From contig NZ_VOEJ01000005.1 of NCBI RefSeq assembly GCF_007846085.1, forward strand, positions 186,001-250,000: a stretch of DNA of 64,000 bases. Direction: 5' to 3'. The notes beneath the pieces are model-generated. The model was not told the DNA's origin. It did not search any database and worked only from the letters and a program-made list of their open reading frames with translations. This DNA comes from Mucilaginibacter pallidiroseus (GTDB taxonomy: Bacteria; Bacteroidota; Bacteroidia; Sphingobacteriales; Sphingobacteriaceae). Both the position numbers and the translations under genes were made by a program. Of this stretch, positions 45,019 through 53,802 are shown piece after piece (the stretch's first letter is position 1; every line of letters begins with the position of its first letter).

Positions 45019-46188
45019 TTAGATGGTATAATCGGTCCACTTTTCGTTGCTCTCGTTAGATGCAACAACATTGTTGATAAAAGCCATACCTCTGATACCA
45101 TCATCGATAGACGGGAAATCCAGCCATTCTTCCTGTGGTTCAACACCTTCAATTTTGGCGCTAAGCGTTAAAGCGAAGTTTTTATAAAGATTACCAAAGG
45201 CCTCAAGGTATCCTTTCGGGTGACCACCTGGTGTACGGCAGTTTGACGTGGCGAAGCTTGATAACCTGCCGCCATAGTTGCTGCCGGCGCGTAAAACTTC
45301 GGCCGGTTTATCCTGCCATCTTATGGTTAAAGTGTTTGGTTCCATCTGCGCCCACTCAAGGCCACCGTTTTCGCCGTACACGCGTATTTTCAAAGCATTT
45401 TCTTCGCCCGCGGCAATTTGCGAAGCGATTAACGAGCCTGTGGCACCTTCTTCAAAGCGAAGCAATACAGCACCATCATCATCCAGCATACGGCCTTCAA
45501 CAACCGTGTTTAATGAAGCATTAAGCTGGGTTATTTTTAAACCTGATATATACTCGGCCAGGTGTGCAGCGTGGGTACCAATATCGCCCATGCAACCGCT
45601 CTTACCCGATTTTTTAGGATCTGTACGCCAAGCAGCGCCGGCATTGCCCTCTCGCTCGCTAAGGCGGCTAAGCCATCCTTGTATGTACTCAACATGTATT
45701 TTACGCACTTTACCTAATGCACCGCTTTTAATAAGCTGCCTGGCCTCTTTTACCATAGGGTAACCTGCATAGGTGTGAGTAAGCAATAAAAGCAAGCCGG
45801 TTTCTTCAACCTTTTGTTTTAGCTGCTGCGCTTCTTCAAGCGTGAATGTTACCGGTTTTTCAACAACAACGTTAAACCCGTTCTCCAGCGCAAGCATTGC
45901 AGGCGCAAAGTGGGCAAAGTTTGGGGTAACAATGGTTACAAAGTCCATACGTTTATCGGCAGGCATTTGCGCCTCGGCCTTAAAAAGGTCTTCGTAGTTG
46001 TTGTAAATTCTTTCAGGATCAAGGAAAAGCATCCGTCCGCTTTCCTGTGCTACATCGGCATGCATGCTAAGGGCACCACAAACTAATTCAATTTGTCCAT
46101 CCATGTTTGCGGCAATACGGTGTATAGCGCCTATAAAGGCATCTTTACCACCACCTATCATGCCCATGCGCAATTTTCTGTTACTCAT
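45019..46188 (-). CDS. Cytosolic Gfo/Idh/MocA-family oxidoreductase
   Basis: 389 residues, no leader. Dinucleotide loop 'MIGGGKDAFIGAIHRIA' at 10-26, 'VVEKPVTFTLEEAQQ' near 110, and 'KSGCMGDIGTHAAHLAEYISG' with the catalytic-type Asp and His. It interconverts a sugar hydroxyl and ketone with NAD(P), plausibly reducing an imported 3-keto sugar. First gene of the seven-gene operon running to the terminator at 39488. Confidence 0.92.
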   Translation of the reverse strand: MSNRKLRMGMIGGGKDAFIGAIHRIAANMDGQIELVCGALSMHADVAQESGRMLFLDPERIYNNYEDLFKAEAQMPADKRMDFVTIVTPNFAHFAPAMLALENGFNVVVEKPVTFTLEEAQQLKQKVEETGLLLLLTHTYAGYPMVKEARQLIKSGALGKVRKIHVEYIQGWLSRLSEREGNAGAAWRTDPKKSGKSGCMGDIGTHAAHLAEYISGLKITQLNASLNTVVEGRMLDDDGAVLLRFEEGATGSLIASQIAAGEENALKIRVYGENGGLEWAQMEPNTLTIRWQDKPAEVLRAGSNYGGRLSSFATSNCRTPGGHPKGYLEAFGNLYKNFALTLSAKIEGVEPQEEWLDFPSIDDGIRGMAFINNVVASNESNEKWTDYTI

Positions 46189-46272
46189 ATAGTGTAGATA
46201 TAATACTCGATAAACCCGCTAATTGGTTAACGGGAGCGGTTTTAAAAGTATAAAATTTTAGATTAAATAAGA

Positions 46273-46303
46273 AAGCCTTTCTGCATTTATAGCAGAAAGG
46301 CTT
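46273..46303 (-). terminator. Terminator ending the GMC/Gfo operon
   Basis: AAGCCTTTCTGC (46273-46284) pairs perfectly with GCAGAAAGGCTT (46292-46303). On the minus strand it lies 12 nt after the small-subunit stop and is followed by a T-rich stretch, separating the 50066-46316 operon from the one starting at 46188. Confidence 0.92.
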
Positions 46304-46315
46304 GTTTGGATTTTT

Positions 46316-46888
46316 TTAAGATAATGCCCAGGCCTTATCCCCTTTTTTGTAGGGGTAATTGCCATCGTATTTGCCGGGAACCGGCAGATACCTGAGGGCC
46401 TTTGTAGCACCTACTTCTGATGTGAAGAAACCTAACAGGGTTAATTGTTTCATCATCGCGAAGTAGTGGTTTGGCTCTTCCGGTTTCTTTTTGCTATTGT
46501 ACTCTTTAGCTTCTTTGTCTAAAGCGGTAAGCAACTCGGTGCGCTGTTTAGCATCAGCCTCCATAAAGCCTTTGTTAAATTTCTTCTTGCTGGCATCTTC
46601 AAGGTCGCTAACACCTTTTTTGAATACCTTTTGATCTTCCGGTGTGTAACAGTCACGTACCATTACGGCCATAAAATCGCCAACATTGGCTGCTTTGGCA
46701 CCAGGTGTTGCTGTTGCTGGTAGTATGGTTTCGCCAACCTCGTTAAGGTAAGCGGCAGTTTCTTTAGAAAACAGGTCATCGGTGTTTACCGAACTGCCCG
46801 ATTTACATCCCGATAGGAAAAACTCAGCGCCGATAACGGTACCGCCGAGGATTAAACCCACTCTGCTTAATGCTTCTCTTCTGTTCAT
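46316..46888 (-). CDS. Gluconate 2-dehydrogenase subunit 3-family protein, Tat-type lipoprotein
   Basis: 190 residues. The leader 'MNRREALSRVGLILGGTVIG' has a twin-Arg start and is followed by the lipobox-like Leu-Ser-Gly-Cys. The body contains 'LNEVGETILPATATPGAKAANVGDFM' in parts, the signature of the dehydrogenase small subunit (subunit III). Such subunits escort the GMC subunit through the Tat system. Its operon holds one GMC gene (48387-50066), the likely partner. Confidence 0.9.
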   Translation of the reverse strand: MNRREALSRVGLILGGTVIGAEFFLSGCKSGSSVNTDDLFSKETAAYLNEVGETILPATATPGAKAANVGDFMAVMVRDCYTPEDQKVFKKGVSDLEDASKKKFNKGFMEADAKQRTELLTALDKEAKEYNSKKKPEEPNHYFAMMKQLTLLGFFTSEVGATKALRYLPVPGKYDGNYPYKKGDKAWALS

Positions 46889-46929
46889 TTTTATTTGAAT
46901 TATGAGTTTACGGTTATTTGGTTATGCGG

Positions 46930-48378
46930 TTAAGCTTTAAGCTCGAAACCGGCAGGATACTGGCGTTTAACGTATTGGTTAACATCATCAAAGTTGGTCA
47001 CCTTCATGGCTTTGTTATCCCATGTGTATTTAAAGGCACCATTCTTTAAGTCGTGACCGCGTACGGCAAGGTTGGCCATCAGCAATGCTTCGGTAAGCGG
47101 ACCGGCAACTTCAAACGGAGAGCTTACTTCCATTTTACCATAGCCGGCTAAACAAGCCTCAACCCACTGTGCGTAGTGACCGCTTGCACCACCCGGAACA
47201 CGTTTGTATTTCTGAGGTGCCTTAGCATCAGACATGCGCGACTTTGGCAACAACGTAGCCGCATCAGAGTAAGTACTTGCGTACATTTTACCTTTTGTAC
47301 CGATAAACAATGTACCGTTACCTTCTTCGCCACCCCATTTCTCGTTAGGGCCCAATTCATCAGGACGCTCGGGCTGTATACCACCATCCATCCAGTGCAT
47401 GGTAACATCGCCTTTGGTTTTTGCTGTTTTAGGGAATGTTAAAGTGATGTGGCTTGATGGAGGGCAGCTTTCAGGGAAAACGCCTTTTTTAAACTCATCA
47501 ACAAACACACTGCCTACGCTGGCCTGTACGTCTTTAACATACTGCAAGCCCAACACGCGGAAAGGAGCCTCAACAAGGTGGCAACCCATATCGCCAAGGG
47601 CGCCGGTACCATAATCCCACCAGCCGCGCCAGTTAAACGGAACTAATTTTTCAACATAATCTTTTCTTGGAGCAGTACCTAACCATAAATCCCAGTCAAG
47701 CTCTTTAGGGATATTGGTGCTTGGCGCAGGCCATTTAATACCCTGCGGCCATACCGGGCGGTTCGTCCAGCAGTAAATAGTGTGTACATCACCAATCATA
47801 TCTGCATCGTACCACTCAGCCATTAAGCGGGTACCATCGTTTGATGCACCCTGGTTACCCATCTGGGTTACCACTTTATATTTTTTAGCAGCCTCGGTTA
47901 ATAAACGGGCCTCCCAAATATCATGCGTAAGTGGTTTTTGCACGTAAACGTGTTTACCCATTTGCATTGCATGGTAAGCTATAATTGCGTGGTTATGATC
48001 GGGAGTTGAAATTGATACAGCATCAAAATTTTTGTGATCTTTTTCAAGCAATTGGCGCCAATCCTTTACGTACTTAGCTTTAGGGAATGATTTCCTTGAG
48101 TTTGCAGCACGGCGATCGTCAACATCGCAAAGGTATGCAATGTTGGCTTTTCCGCTTTTTGCAAATGCAGCAATATCGCTTTCGCCCTTACCGCCTGCGC
48201 CTACACCGGCAACATTAAGCATATCACTTGGTGCCGTAAATCCTTTTCCACCCAATACGAAGCGTGGCACTATCATGAAACCAGCTGCTGCGGTAGCGCT
48301 GTTCTTGATAAAGTCTCTCCTGGACGAATCCTGTATTGTGGTTCCTTTTTGTTCTTCAGTCATAGTGTGAGATATCAA
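46930..48378 (-). CDS. Tat-exported Gfo/Idh/MocA-family oxidoreductase
   Basis: 482 residues. After a short lead the Tat motif 'SSRRDFIKNSATAAAGFMI' precedes the Rossmann loop 'VAGVGAGGKGESDIAAF'. 'VQKPLTHDIWEARLL' supplies the Lys-Pro of the family; 'GTGALGDMGCHLVEAPF' carries the catalytic His. Gfo/Idh enzymes with Tat leaders keep their NAD(P) bound, as in glucose-fructose oxidoreductase, which suits the periplasm. Lies 8 nt after the GMC gene and 41 nt before the small subunit. Confidence 0.9.
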   Translation of the reverse strand: MISHTMTEEQKGTTIQDSSRRDFIKNSATAAAGFMIVPRFVLGGKGFTAPSDMLNVAGVGAGGKGESDIAAFAKSGKANIAYLCDVDDRRAANSRKSFPKAKYVKDWRQLLEKDHKNFDAVSISTPDHNHAIIAYHAMQMGKHVYVQKPLTHDIWEARLLTEAAKKYKVVTQMGNQGASNDGTRLMAEWYDADMIGDVHTIYCWTNRPVWPQGIKWPAPSTNIPKELDWDLWLGTAPRKDYVEKLVPFNWRGWWDYGTGALGDMGCHLVEAPFRVLGLQYVKDVQASVGSVFVDEFKKGVFPESCPPSSHITLTFPKTAKTKGDVTMHWMDGGIQPERPDELGPNEKWGGEEGNGTLFIGTKGKMYASTYSDAATLLPKSRMSDAKAPQKYKRVPGGASGHYAQWVEACLAGYGKMEVSSPFEVAGPLTEALLMANLAVRGHDLKNGAFKYTWDNKAMKVTNFDDVNQYVKRQYPAGFELKA

Positions 48379-48386
48379 TACTGTAA

Positions 48387-50066
48387 TTAAATGTTACCTT
48401 TTTTAAGTTCTTTAACAGCAAAGTCGGCTGCGCGGGCAGTTAACGCCATGTAAGTTAAAGATGGGTTTTGGCATGCTGCCGATGTCATTGCTGCACCATC
48501 GGTTACGAATACGTTTTTAGCATCCCAAACCTGGTTGTTACCGTTAAGTACAGATGTTTTTGGATCGCGACCCATACGTGCTGTACCCATTTCGTGGATA
48601 CCGCGGCCCAATACCGGATCGGTAGTGTATGATTGCACATCTTTCACACCAGCTTTTTCAAGCATTTCTTTTGCGTCGTTCATCATATCGATACGCATTT
48701 TACGCTCGTTATCTTTACACTCTGCGTCAATTGCAAGTACCGGCAAGCCCCACTTATCTTTCTTAGTTTTATCAAGATAAGCACGGTTTTCGTGGTAAGG
48801 CAATGTTTCGCCAAAGCCGCCCATACCGAATGTCCAGCTGCCTGGTTCAGACATAGCGTCTTTAAACTCGCCGCCAATGTTAAGCTCGGCAATGTCACGG
48901 CCCCAGCCCTGGCGGCTGCCGCCACCCTGGTAACCAAAACCGCGGATGTAATCACGTTTTTCGCCGTTTAAGTTGCGGTAACGTGGTATGTAAATACCGT
49001 TAGCCCTGCGGCCGAAAGTATATTTATCTTCGAAGCCCTCTATACGGCCACCCGCGCCAACACCCAAGTGGTGATCCATCAGGTTATGACCAAGCTCACC
49101 GCTGCTGCTGCCCAAGCCGCCTTCCCAAACATCAGTTGCCGAATTCATCAACACCCATGCACTGTTTAATGCTGATGCGTTTACGAAAACGATTTTTGCG
49201 AAGAACTCATAAGTTTTGTTTGTTTCTGCATCAAGGATCTCAACACCTTTAGCTTTCTTGGTGTCTTTATCGTAGATGATCTTGGTTACGATTGACCAAG
49301 GGCGAACAGTTAAGTTACCAGTTGCCATAGCTGCAGGCAAGGTAGCCGACTGCGTACTGAAGTATGCACCAAACGGACAGCCTAACCAGCATTTGTTACG
49401 GTACTGGCAGTTTGTACGGTTGTTGTGTGGTACAGTGATATTAGCGGTACGGCCAATAACAAAGTGCCTTGTATCTTTATAAAAGTCTTTAAAGCGTTTT
49501 TGAACGTCTTTTTCAACTACGTTCATATCCATTGGCGGCATAAAGTCACCATCCGGAAGAATTGCCAAACCGTCTTTGTTACCAGAAATACCTGCAAAGC
49601 GCTCTGCGTAACCATACCAGTCGTGCAGATCTTTGTAACGGATAGGCCAGTCGGTAGCTATACCATCTTTGGCATTTGCTTCAAAGTCAACATCGGCCCA
49701 ACGGTATGATTGCCTGCCCCACATTAATGAACGGCCACCAACATGGTACCCTCTAAACCAGTCGAAACGTTTTACCTCAGTGTAAGGGGCATCTTTTTCG
49801 TTTGTCCAGTAATTTAGATTGGTTTCATTTAAGGGATAATCGCGTTTTAAAACCGGATAATCTTCGATCATCTTTTGGGTACGGCCTCCCCTGTGCGGAA
49901 ACTCCCATGGGCCTTTATTAGCGTTAACATAATCCTTGATGTGTTCGATATTCTCGCCACGCTCAAGCATTATGGTTTTCAATCCCTTCTCTGTCAGTTC
50001 CTTAGCGGCCCAGCCGCCTGAGATTCCTGACCCAATGACGATGGCGTCATAAGTATTTGTAGGCAT
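48387..50066 (-). CDS. GMC-family FAD oxidoreductase, glucoside 3-dehydrogenase-type large subunit
   Basis: 559 residues. FAD loop 'AIVIGSGISGGWAAKEL' at 8-24, 'VGGRSLMWGRQSYRW' near 109-123, and C-terminal 'IHEMGTARMGRDPKTS' and 'TDGAAMTSAACQNPS'. Cys220-x5-Cys226-x3-Cys230-Pro preserves the iron-sulfur hinge. No leader of its own. Starts an operon behind a good promoter (50107-50136), followed by the Tat-type Gfo/Idh and the small subunit. Likely oxidises C3 of glycosides; the exact sugar is not predictable. Confidence 0.9.
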   Translation of the reverse strand: MPTNTYDAIVIGSGISGGWAAKELTEKGLKTIMLERGENIEHIKDYVNANKGPWEFPHRGGRTQKMIEDYPVLKRDYPLNETNLNYWTNEKDAPYTEVKRFDWFRGYHVGGRSLMWGRQSYRWADVDFEANAKDGIATDWPIRYKDLHDWYGYAERFAGISGNKDGLAILPDGDFMPPMDMNVVEKDVQKRFKDFYKDTRHFVIGRTANITVPHNNRTNCQYRNKCWLGCPFGAYFSTQSATLPAAMATGNLTVRPWSIVTKIIYDKDTKKAKGVEILDAETNKTYEFFAKIVFVNASALNSAWVLMNSATDVWEGGLGSSSGELGHNLMDHHLGVGAGGRIEGFEDKYTFGRRANGIYIPRYRNLNGEKRDYIRGFGYQGGGSRQGWGRDIAELNIGGEFKDAMSEPGSWTFGMGGFGETLPYHENRAYLDKTKKDKWGLPVLAIDAECKDNERKMRIDMMNDAKEMLEKAGVKDVQSYTTDPVLGRGIHEMGTARMGRDPKTSVLNGNNQVWDAKNVFVTDGAAMTSAACQNPSLTYMALTARAADFAVKELKKGNI

Positions 50067-50106
50067 AGTTTTATTGGGTTTTGTTTTTGTTAATTGGTTG
50101 TATCGT

Positions 50107-50136
50107 TAAATGTATGAATAAAAATTATTTTTCAAA
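50107..50136 (-). promoter_or_regulatory. Promoter of the GMC/Gfo/small-subunit operon
   Basis: On the minus strand TTTG (50136-50133), 18 nt, then TACATTTA (50114-50107), one base from TAnnTTTG. The start codon is 40 nt downstream. This fits the Bacteroidota primary sigma consensus. Confidence 0.6.
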
Positions 50137-50297
50137 TATTTTTTCATTGTGTTTTTGTAACACATTGAATTTAAAGTCGGCAGTAAATAGTATATAGTCA
50201 GCAGTTTGTTACAAAGCGTTAATGAAGCTAAGAGCCGATGTGTGTTGGACCCCACAAAAGCGTTCTGAAAACTGCTAATTGCTTACTGCAAACTCAC

Positions 50298-52013
50298 TCA
50301 CGCATTAAGCTTCTTTTTCTCATTTACCCAATGGTCAACCGCGCGGGCAGCAAAAGCCATATAGGTAAGCGAAGGGTTTTGGCATGATGTCGACGTCATG
50401 CTGGCGCCGTCGGTTACGTAAACATTTTTACAGGCGTGCAAACGGCTCCATTTATCAAGCATTGATGTTTTTGGATCGTTACCCATACGTACACCGCCCA
50501 TTTCGTGAATATCCAAACCGGGTGCACGGGTATCAGTATGCGCCTGTATGTTGGTAAACCCGGCCGATGTAAACATTTCGGTCATTTGTTCAATGTAATC
50601 CTTTTTCATCTTGGCATCGTTGTCATCATAATCAACAGATATTTTTAACAACGGTACACCCCACTGGTCCTTTTTATCTTTATCAAGCATCACATAGCTC
50701 GACTCTTTAGGGATAGTTTCGCCCATCATGTGCGAGCCCACGCTCCAGCCGCCCAACTCTTTTTTGGCAAGGTTATGCTTTAAGTCGGCACCTATGCCCT
50801 CGCTGTTACGGGTATTATTGCGGTAAGCGCCAAAACCTGCTGCGTAACCGCGCAAAAAGTCGGTTTCCTGTTTATAAACGTTGCGGAAACGAGGGATATA
50901 ACCACCGCCGGCCGGGTTGCGACCATCAGTAGCCCATTCTTTATAACCGTCGTACTCGGCGCTGATGTGTGCTGAGTAGTTATGGAAGGCAACATATTTG
51001 CCTAAAGTGCCGCTATCATTACCCAACCCGTTAGGGAATCTGCCTGATGTTGAATTAAGCAACACCAGGTTGCTATTCAAAGCGGCAGCATTTAAGAAAA
51101 TAACGTCAGCAAAGTACTCTATAGCCTCTTTGGTATTGGTATCAATCACTTTAACGCCTACTGCTTTGCCTTTTTTCTCATCATATATAATTGAGTGTAC
51201 TACAGAGAATGGCCTTAACGTGCAATTGCCTGTTTTTAACGCCCAGGGTATTGTTGATGAGTTGGCGCTGAAGTAACCACCAAATGGGCAGCCACGCTGG
51301 CACAAAGTACGTTCCTGGCACTGGCCCCTGCCCTGGTCAAGGTGTATTTGATTAGGCTTTGACAAGTGCGCGCAACGGGCACTGATAACATGCCTGCCCT
51401 TATACTTATCTTTTACATGCTTGCTGAAATAATTTTCGACAGCATTTAGCGGGAAGGCCGGCAAAAATTCACCATCGGGTAATTCGGCAAGGCCATCCTT
51501 ATTGCCTGATATACCTGCAAATTTTTCTACATGGCTGTACCAGGGTGCAATATCATTATACCTGATGGGCCAGTCTACAGCAAAACCGTCGCGGGCAGGG
51601 CCCTCAAAGTCAAAGTTGCTCCAGCGCTGTGTTTGGCGGGCCCAAAGCAGCGATTTACCGCCGGTTTGATAGCCACGGATCCAATCAAAAGGCTTATCCT
51701 GAACGTAAGGGTGCTCGGCATCCTTCACAAAAAAGTGCATGGCATCTTCGCCAAAGGCGTAGCAACGGTTTACAATTGGGTTGGCTTCCTGCACCGCACT
51801 TGGCACAACGCCATGGTGTGGGAACTCCCAGGGATAAAGGTTGGTTGTAGGGTAATCTTTTAAATGCTTAACATCGCGGCCACGCTCAAGTATCAGCGTT
51901 TTAAGGCCCTTTTCGGCAAGCTCCTTGGCTGCCCAACCGCCACTCATACCCGAGCCAATTACAATGGCATCGAAAGTGCGATCTTTTATACTATCAATAT
52001 TTAAATTGGCCAT
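50298..52013 (-). CDS. GMC-family FAD oxidoreductase, glucoside 3-dehydrogenase-type large subunit
   Basis: 571 residues. FAD loop 'AIVIGSGMSGGWAAKEL', 'TGGKSLLWARQTQRW', C-terminal 'HEMGGVRMGNDPKTS' and 'TDGASMTSTSCQNPS'. Cys232-x5-Cys238-x3-Cys242-Pro is retained. Closer by eye to the 31772 enzyme (shared 'IHLDQGRG' before the cysteines, 'WIRGYQ.GGKSL') than to the one at 48387. The small-subunit gene lies 3 nt upstream, so the two make an obvious complex. Confidence 0.9.
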   Translation of the reverse strand: MANLNIDSIKDRTFDAIVIGSGMSGGWAAKELAEKGLKTLILERGRDVKHLKDYPTTNLYPWEFPHHGVVPSAVQEANPIVNRCYAFGEDAMHFFVKDAEHPYVQDKPFDWIRGYQTGGKSLLWARQTQRWSNFDFEGPARDGFAVDWPIRYNDIAPWYSHVEKFAGISGNKDGLAELPDGEFLPAFPLNAVENYFSKHVKDKYKGRHVISARCAHLSKPNQIHLDQGRGQCQERTLCQRGCPFGGYFSANSSTIPWALKTGNCTLRPFSVVHSIIYDEKKGKAVGVKVIDTNTKEAIEYFADVIFLNAAALNSNLVLLNSTSGRFPNGLGNDSGTLGKYVAFHNYSAHISAEYDGYKEWATDGRNPAGGGYIPRFRNVYKQETDFLRGYAAGFGAYRNNTRNSEGIGADLKHNLAKKELGGWSVGSHMMGETIPKESSYVMLDKDKKDQWGVPLLKISVDYDDNDAKMKKDYIEQMTEMFTSAGFTNIQAHTDTRAPGLDIHEMGGVRMGNDPKTSMLDKWSRLHACKNVYVTDGASMTSTSCQNPSLTYMAFAARAVDHWVNEKKKLNA

Positions 52014-52016
52014 TGC

Positions 52017-52586
52017 TTAAACTGCCTCTTTCTTAGCTGCCGGATACATGGCATTATACCTGCCCGGCACAAGTTCATAAACTACCTGCTTTGTCATGAA
52101 ATATTGGGATGTAGTGTACCCAAATACCGTTTGCTGCTTTACCGTTTGGTAAAAGGTCAGCATTTTAGCATCATCCTTTGCCTTATCTTTGATATCTTTT
52201 TCGGCCTCGTTAACAAAGGCGGTACGCTCTGCTACGGTGCAATCATTAAAAGACTTTTTATACTTGGCATCAGCAGCGTCTGCAAAGGCCTTTAAGCCGG
52301 CTTTAAAATCATCCTGCTGCTGTTTGTTCATGCAGTCGTCAATCATTTTAAAAGCAAAAAGATGCAGGTTTAGGTCCTTGGCACCGGGAGTGTCGGTTTT
52401 TGGCAAAATAGTTTCGGCAAGGTTGGCTACAAGCTGTTGCTCATCGCCGTTTAGCTGTAAATGTTTAAGCTCAACAATTGGCTTGCTGTTGTTTTTATCG
52501 CCAAGGCATGATGGCAATACAGCAGCACTGCCCAGTATGAGGGCCATGTTACGTATTGCAATACGCCTGTTCATGCTCAAATTCAA
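52017..52586 (-). CDS. Gluconate 2-dehydrogenase subunit 3-family protein, Tat-type lipoprotein
   Basis: 189 residues. Leader 'MNRRIAIRNMALILGSAAVL' with twin Arg, then Leu-Pro-Ser-Cys, a lipobox-like end. The body has 'VANLAETILPKTDTPGAKDL', the subunit-III signature, and a Lys-rich helical remainder. It precedes its GMC partner by 3 nt. A slightly earlier Met (start as given) and the Met at residue 5 are both possible starts. Confidence 0.9.
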   Translation of the reverse strand: MNLSMNRRIAIRNMALILGSAAVLPSCLGDKNNSKPIVELKHLQLNGDEQQLVANLAETILPKTDTPGAKDLNLHLFAFKMIDDCMNKQQQDDFKAGLKAFADAADAKYKKSFNDCTVAERTAFVNEAEKDIKDKAKDDAKMLTFYQTVKQQTVFGYTTSQYFMTKQVVYELVPGRYNAMYPAAKKEAV

Positions 52587-52637
52587 TGTATGTGAATTTT
52601 AGTGTTTATAATTGGTTTGAAATATAGGCTTATCTTA

Positions 52638-53552
52638 TTAATATCCCCACTTTCTCATGGTTTGTAAATCAATTTTTACAGAGTCTACCGGGTCAAGGCC
52701 CTGATATGATTCCTGCTCAATAATAAGATATTCGGTTCCGCCTTTCTTTTTAGCAACCGACAGTACATCTTTAACCGGCAATACGCCTTTGCCTATAATG
52801 GTACTTTCGTAACCGGTGCCCTCATTGTTTTTGGCGCTCTTTACTTCGTCTTTAACGTGCATCAGCTCAAATCTGCCGGGATACTTGTCAATTAACGAGA
52901 TAGCTGAGTTTTCGCGCCCATACATGTTACCAATATCCAATTGTTGGGCAACAAGCGAAGGATCAGTATTTTGCAGGATAAAATCGAATAAGCGCATATC
53001 GCCTACCATGGTGGTAAATTCAAAATCGTGGTTGTGATAGCCAAACTTCATCCCCGACTTTTTACACAGCTCACCGCTTTTGTTAAACTGATCCATCACC
53101 TTCAGCAAGCCTTCGCGGCTGCCACGTAATTTTTCATCAAGCCAGGGGCTTATCACATATTTTTGACCCAACACGGCAGCATCTTCAACGGTGTACTTCC
53201 ATTCGTCGGTAAAGTCGTTTTTGGCAGCATCCCAATGTTCGGCACGCATTACAGTATGGCCGCTCGGCATTAACAGGCCAAGGTCATCAAGCCTTTTCCT
53301 AAATTCTTTTGCGTCCCATCCGTAAAATTTGCGGTTGATATAGTTTGCATGTTCAACATCCTTGTAACCCATTTGTGCAACTTTTTGCAAAGTGGCCGCC
53401 GGATCGGCCTTCATGGCATCGCGTACCGAATATAGCTGCAAACCTACCCTTTGTATAGATTTTGGCGCGGCAAGTATGCTTTTTGGCATAACCGCGGCCG
53501 CTGCAGCAGCTACCGCACCGGCTTTTAAAAAGTTTCTGCGTGACGAGATCAT
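52638..53552 (-). CDS. Tat-exported sugar phosphate isomerase/epimerase-like TIM-barrel protein
   Basis: 304 residues. Tat leader 'MISSRRNFLKAGAVAAAAAA', then 'GLQLYSVRDAMKADPA' as in the protein at 40345, its probable paralogue. 'FGYHNHDFEF', 'VAQQLDIGNMYG' and 'LMHVKDEVKS' form the metal-binding strands, and 'YLIIEQES' the last one. First gene of a three-gene operon with the small subunit and GMC gene, so it may process that enzyme's 3-keto product in the periplasm. Confidence 0.88.
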   Translation of the reverse strand: MISSRRNFLKAGAVAAAAAAVMPKSILAAPKSIQRVGLQLYSVRDAMKADPAATLQKVAQMGYKDVEHANYINRKFYGWDAKEFRKRLDDLGLLMPSGHTVMRAEHWDAAKNDFTDEWKYTVEDAAVLGQKYVISPWLDEKLRGSREGLLKVMDQFNKSGELCKKSGMKFGYHNHDFEFTTMVGDMRLFDFILQNTDPSLVAQQLDIGNMYGRENSAISLIDKYPGRFELMHVKDEVKSAKNNEGTGYESTIIGKGVLPVKDVLSVAKKKGGTEYLIIEQESYQGLDPVDSVKIDLQTMRKWGY

Positions 53553-53753
53553 ATTATTTGAGATTTAGTTGTTTTGCTTTAATTATAAGAACTTTCAGTA
53601 TGGATCATTAATGCAGCACTACGCGGTATTAAGATTTGAGCAAGGCAACAGCGCGAAAGAGCCTGTAAGTTGCTATCCATTAAACTGATGATAATTGGTT
53701 GCACCAATATAGTTATTCGTTTACAAAACCAACTTTAAAAATTGCTTTTAAAT

Positions 53754-53780
53754 AAAAAAGGGGCAACAATGCCCCCTTTT
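53754..53780 (-). terminator. Terminator after the desaturase gene
   Basis: On the minus strand AAAAGGGGGCA (53780-53770) pairs with TGCCCCTTTTTT (53765-53754), one bulged G, continuing into a T-rich run. It lies 22 nt past the desaturase stop. Confidence 0.88.
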
Positions 53781-53802
53781 ATTCTTAAGATATACCTCTT
53801 TT

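Noticed and set aside
46316..52586. The two GMC/small-subunit pairs as an assembly duplication
   Set aside because: The proteins differ throughout and the gene order and neighbours differ, so they are old paralogues.
53553..53802. 25-codon plus-strand frame in the 250-nt gap before the isomerase operon
   Set aside because: Short, no membrane or signal character, no operon context, and no promoter; likely chance.
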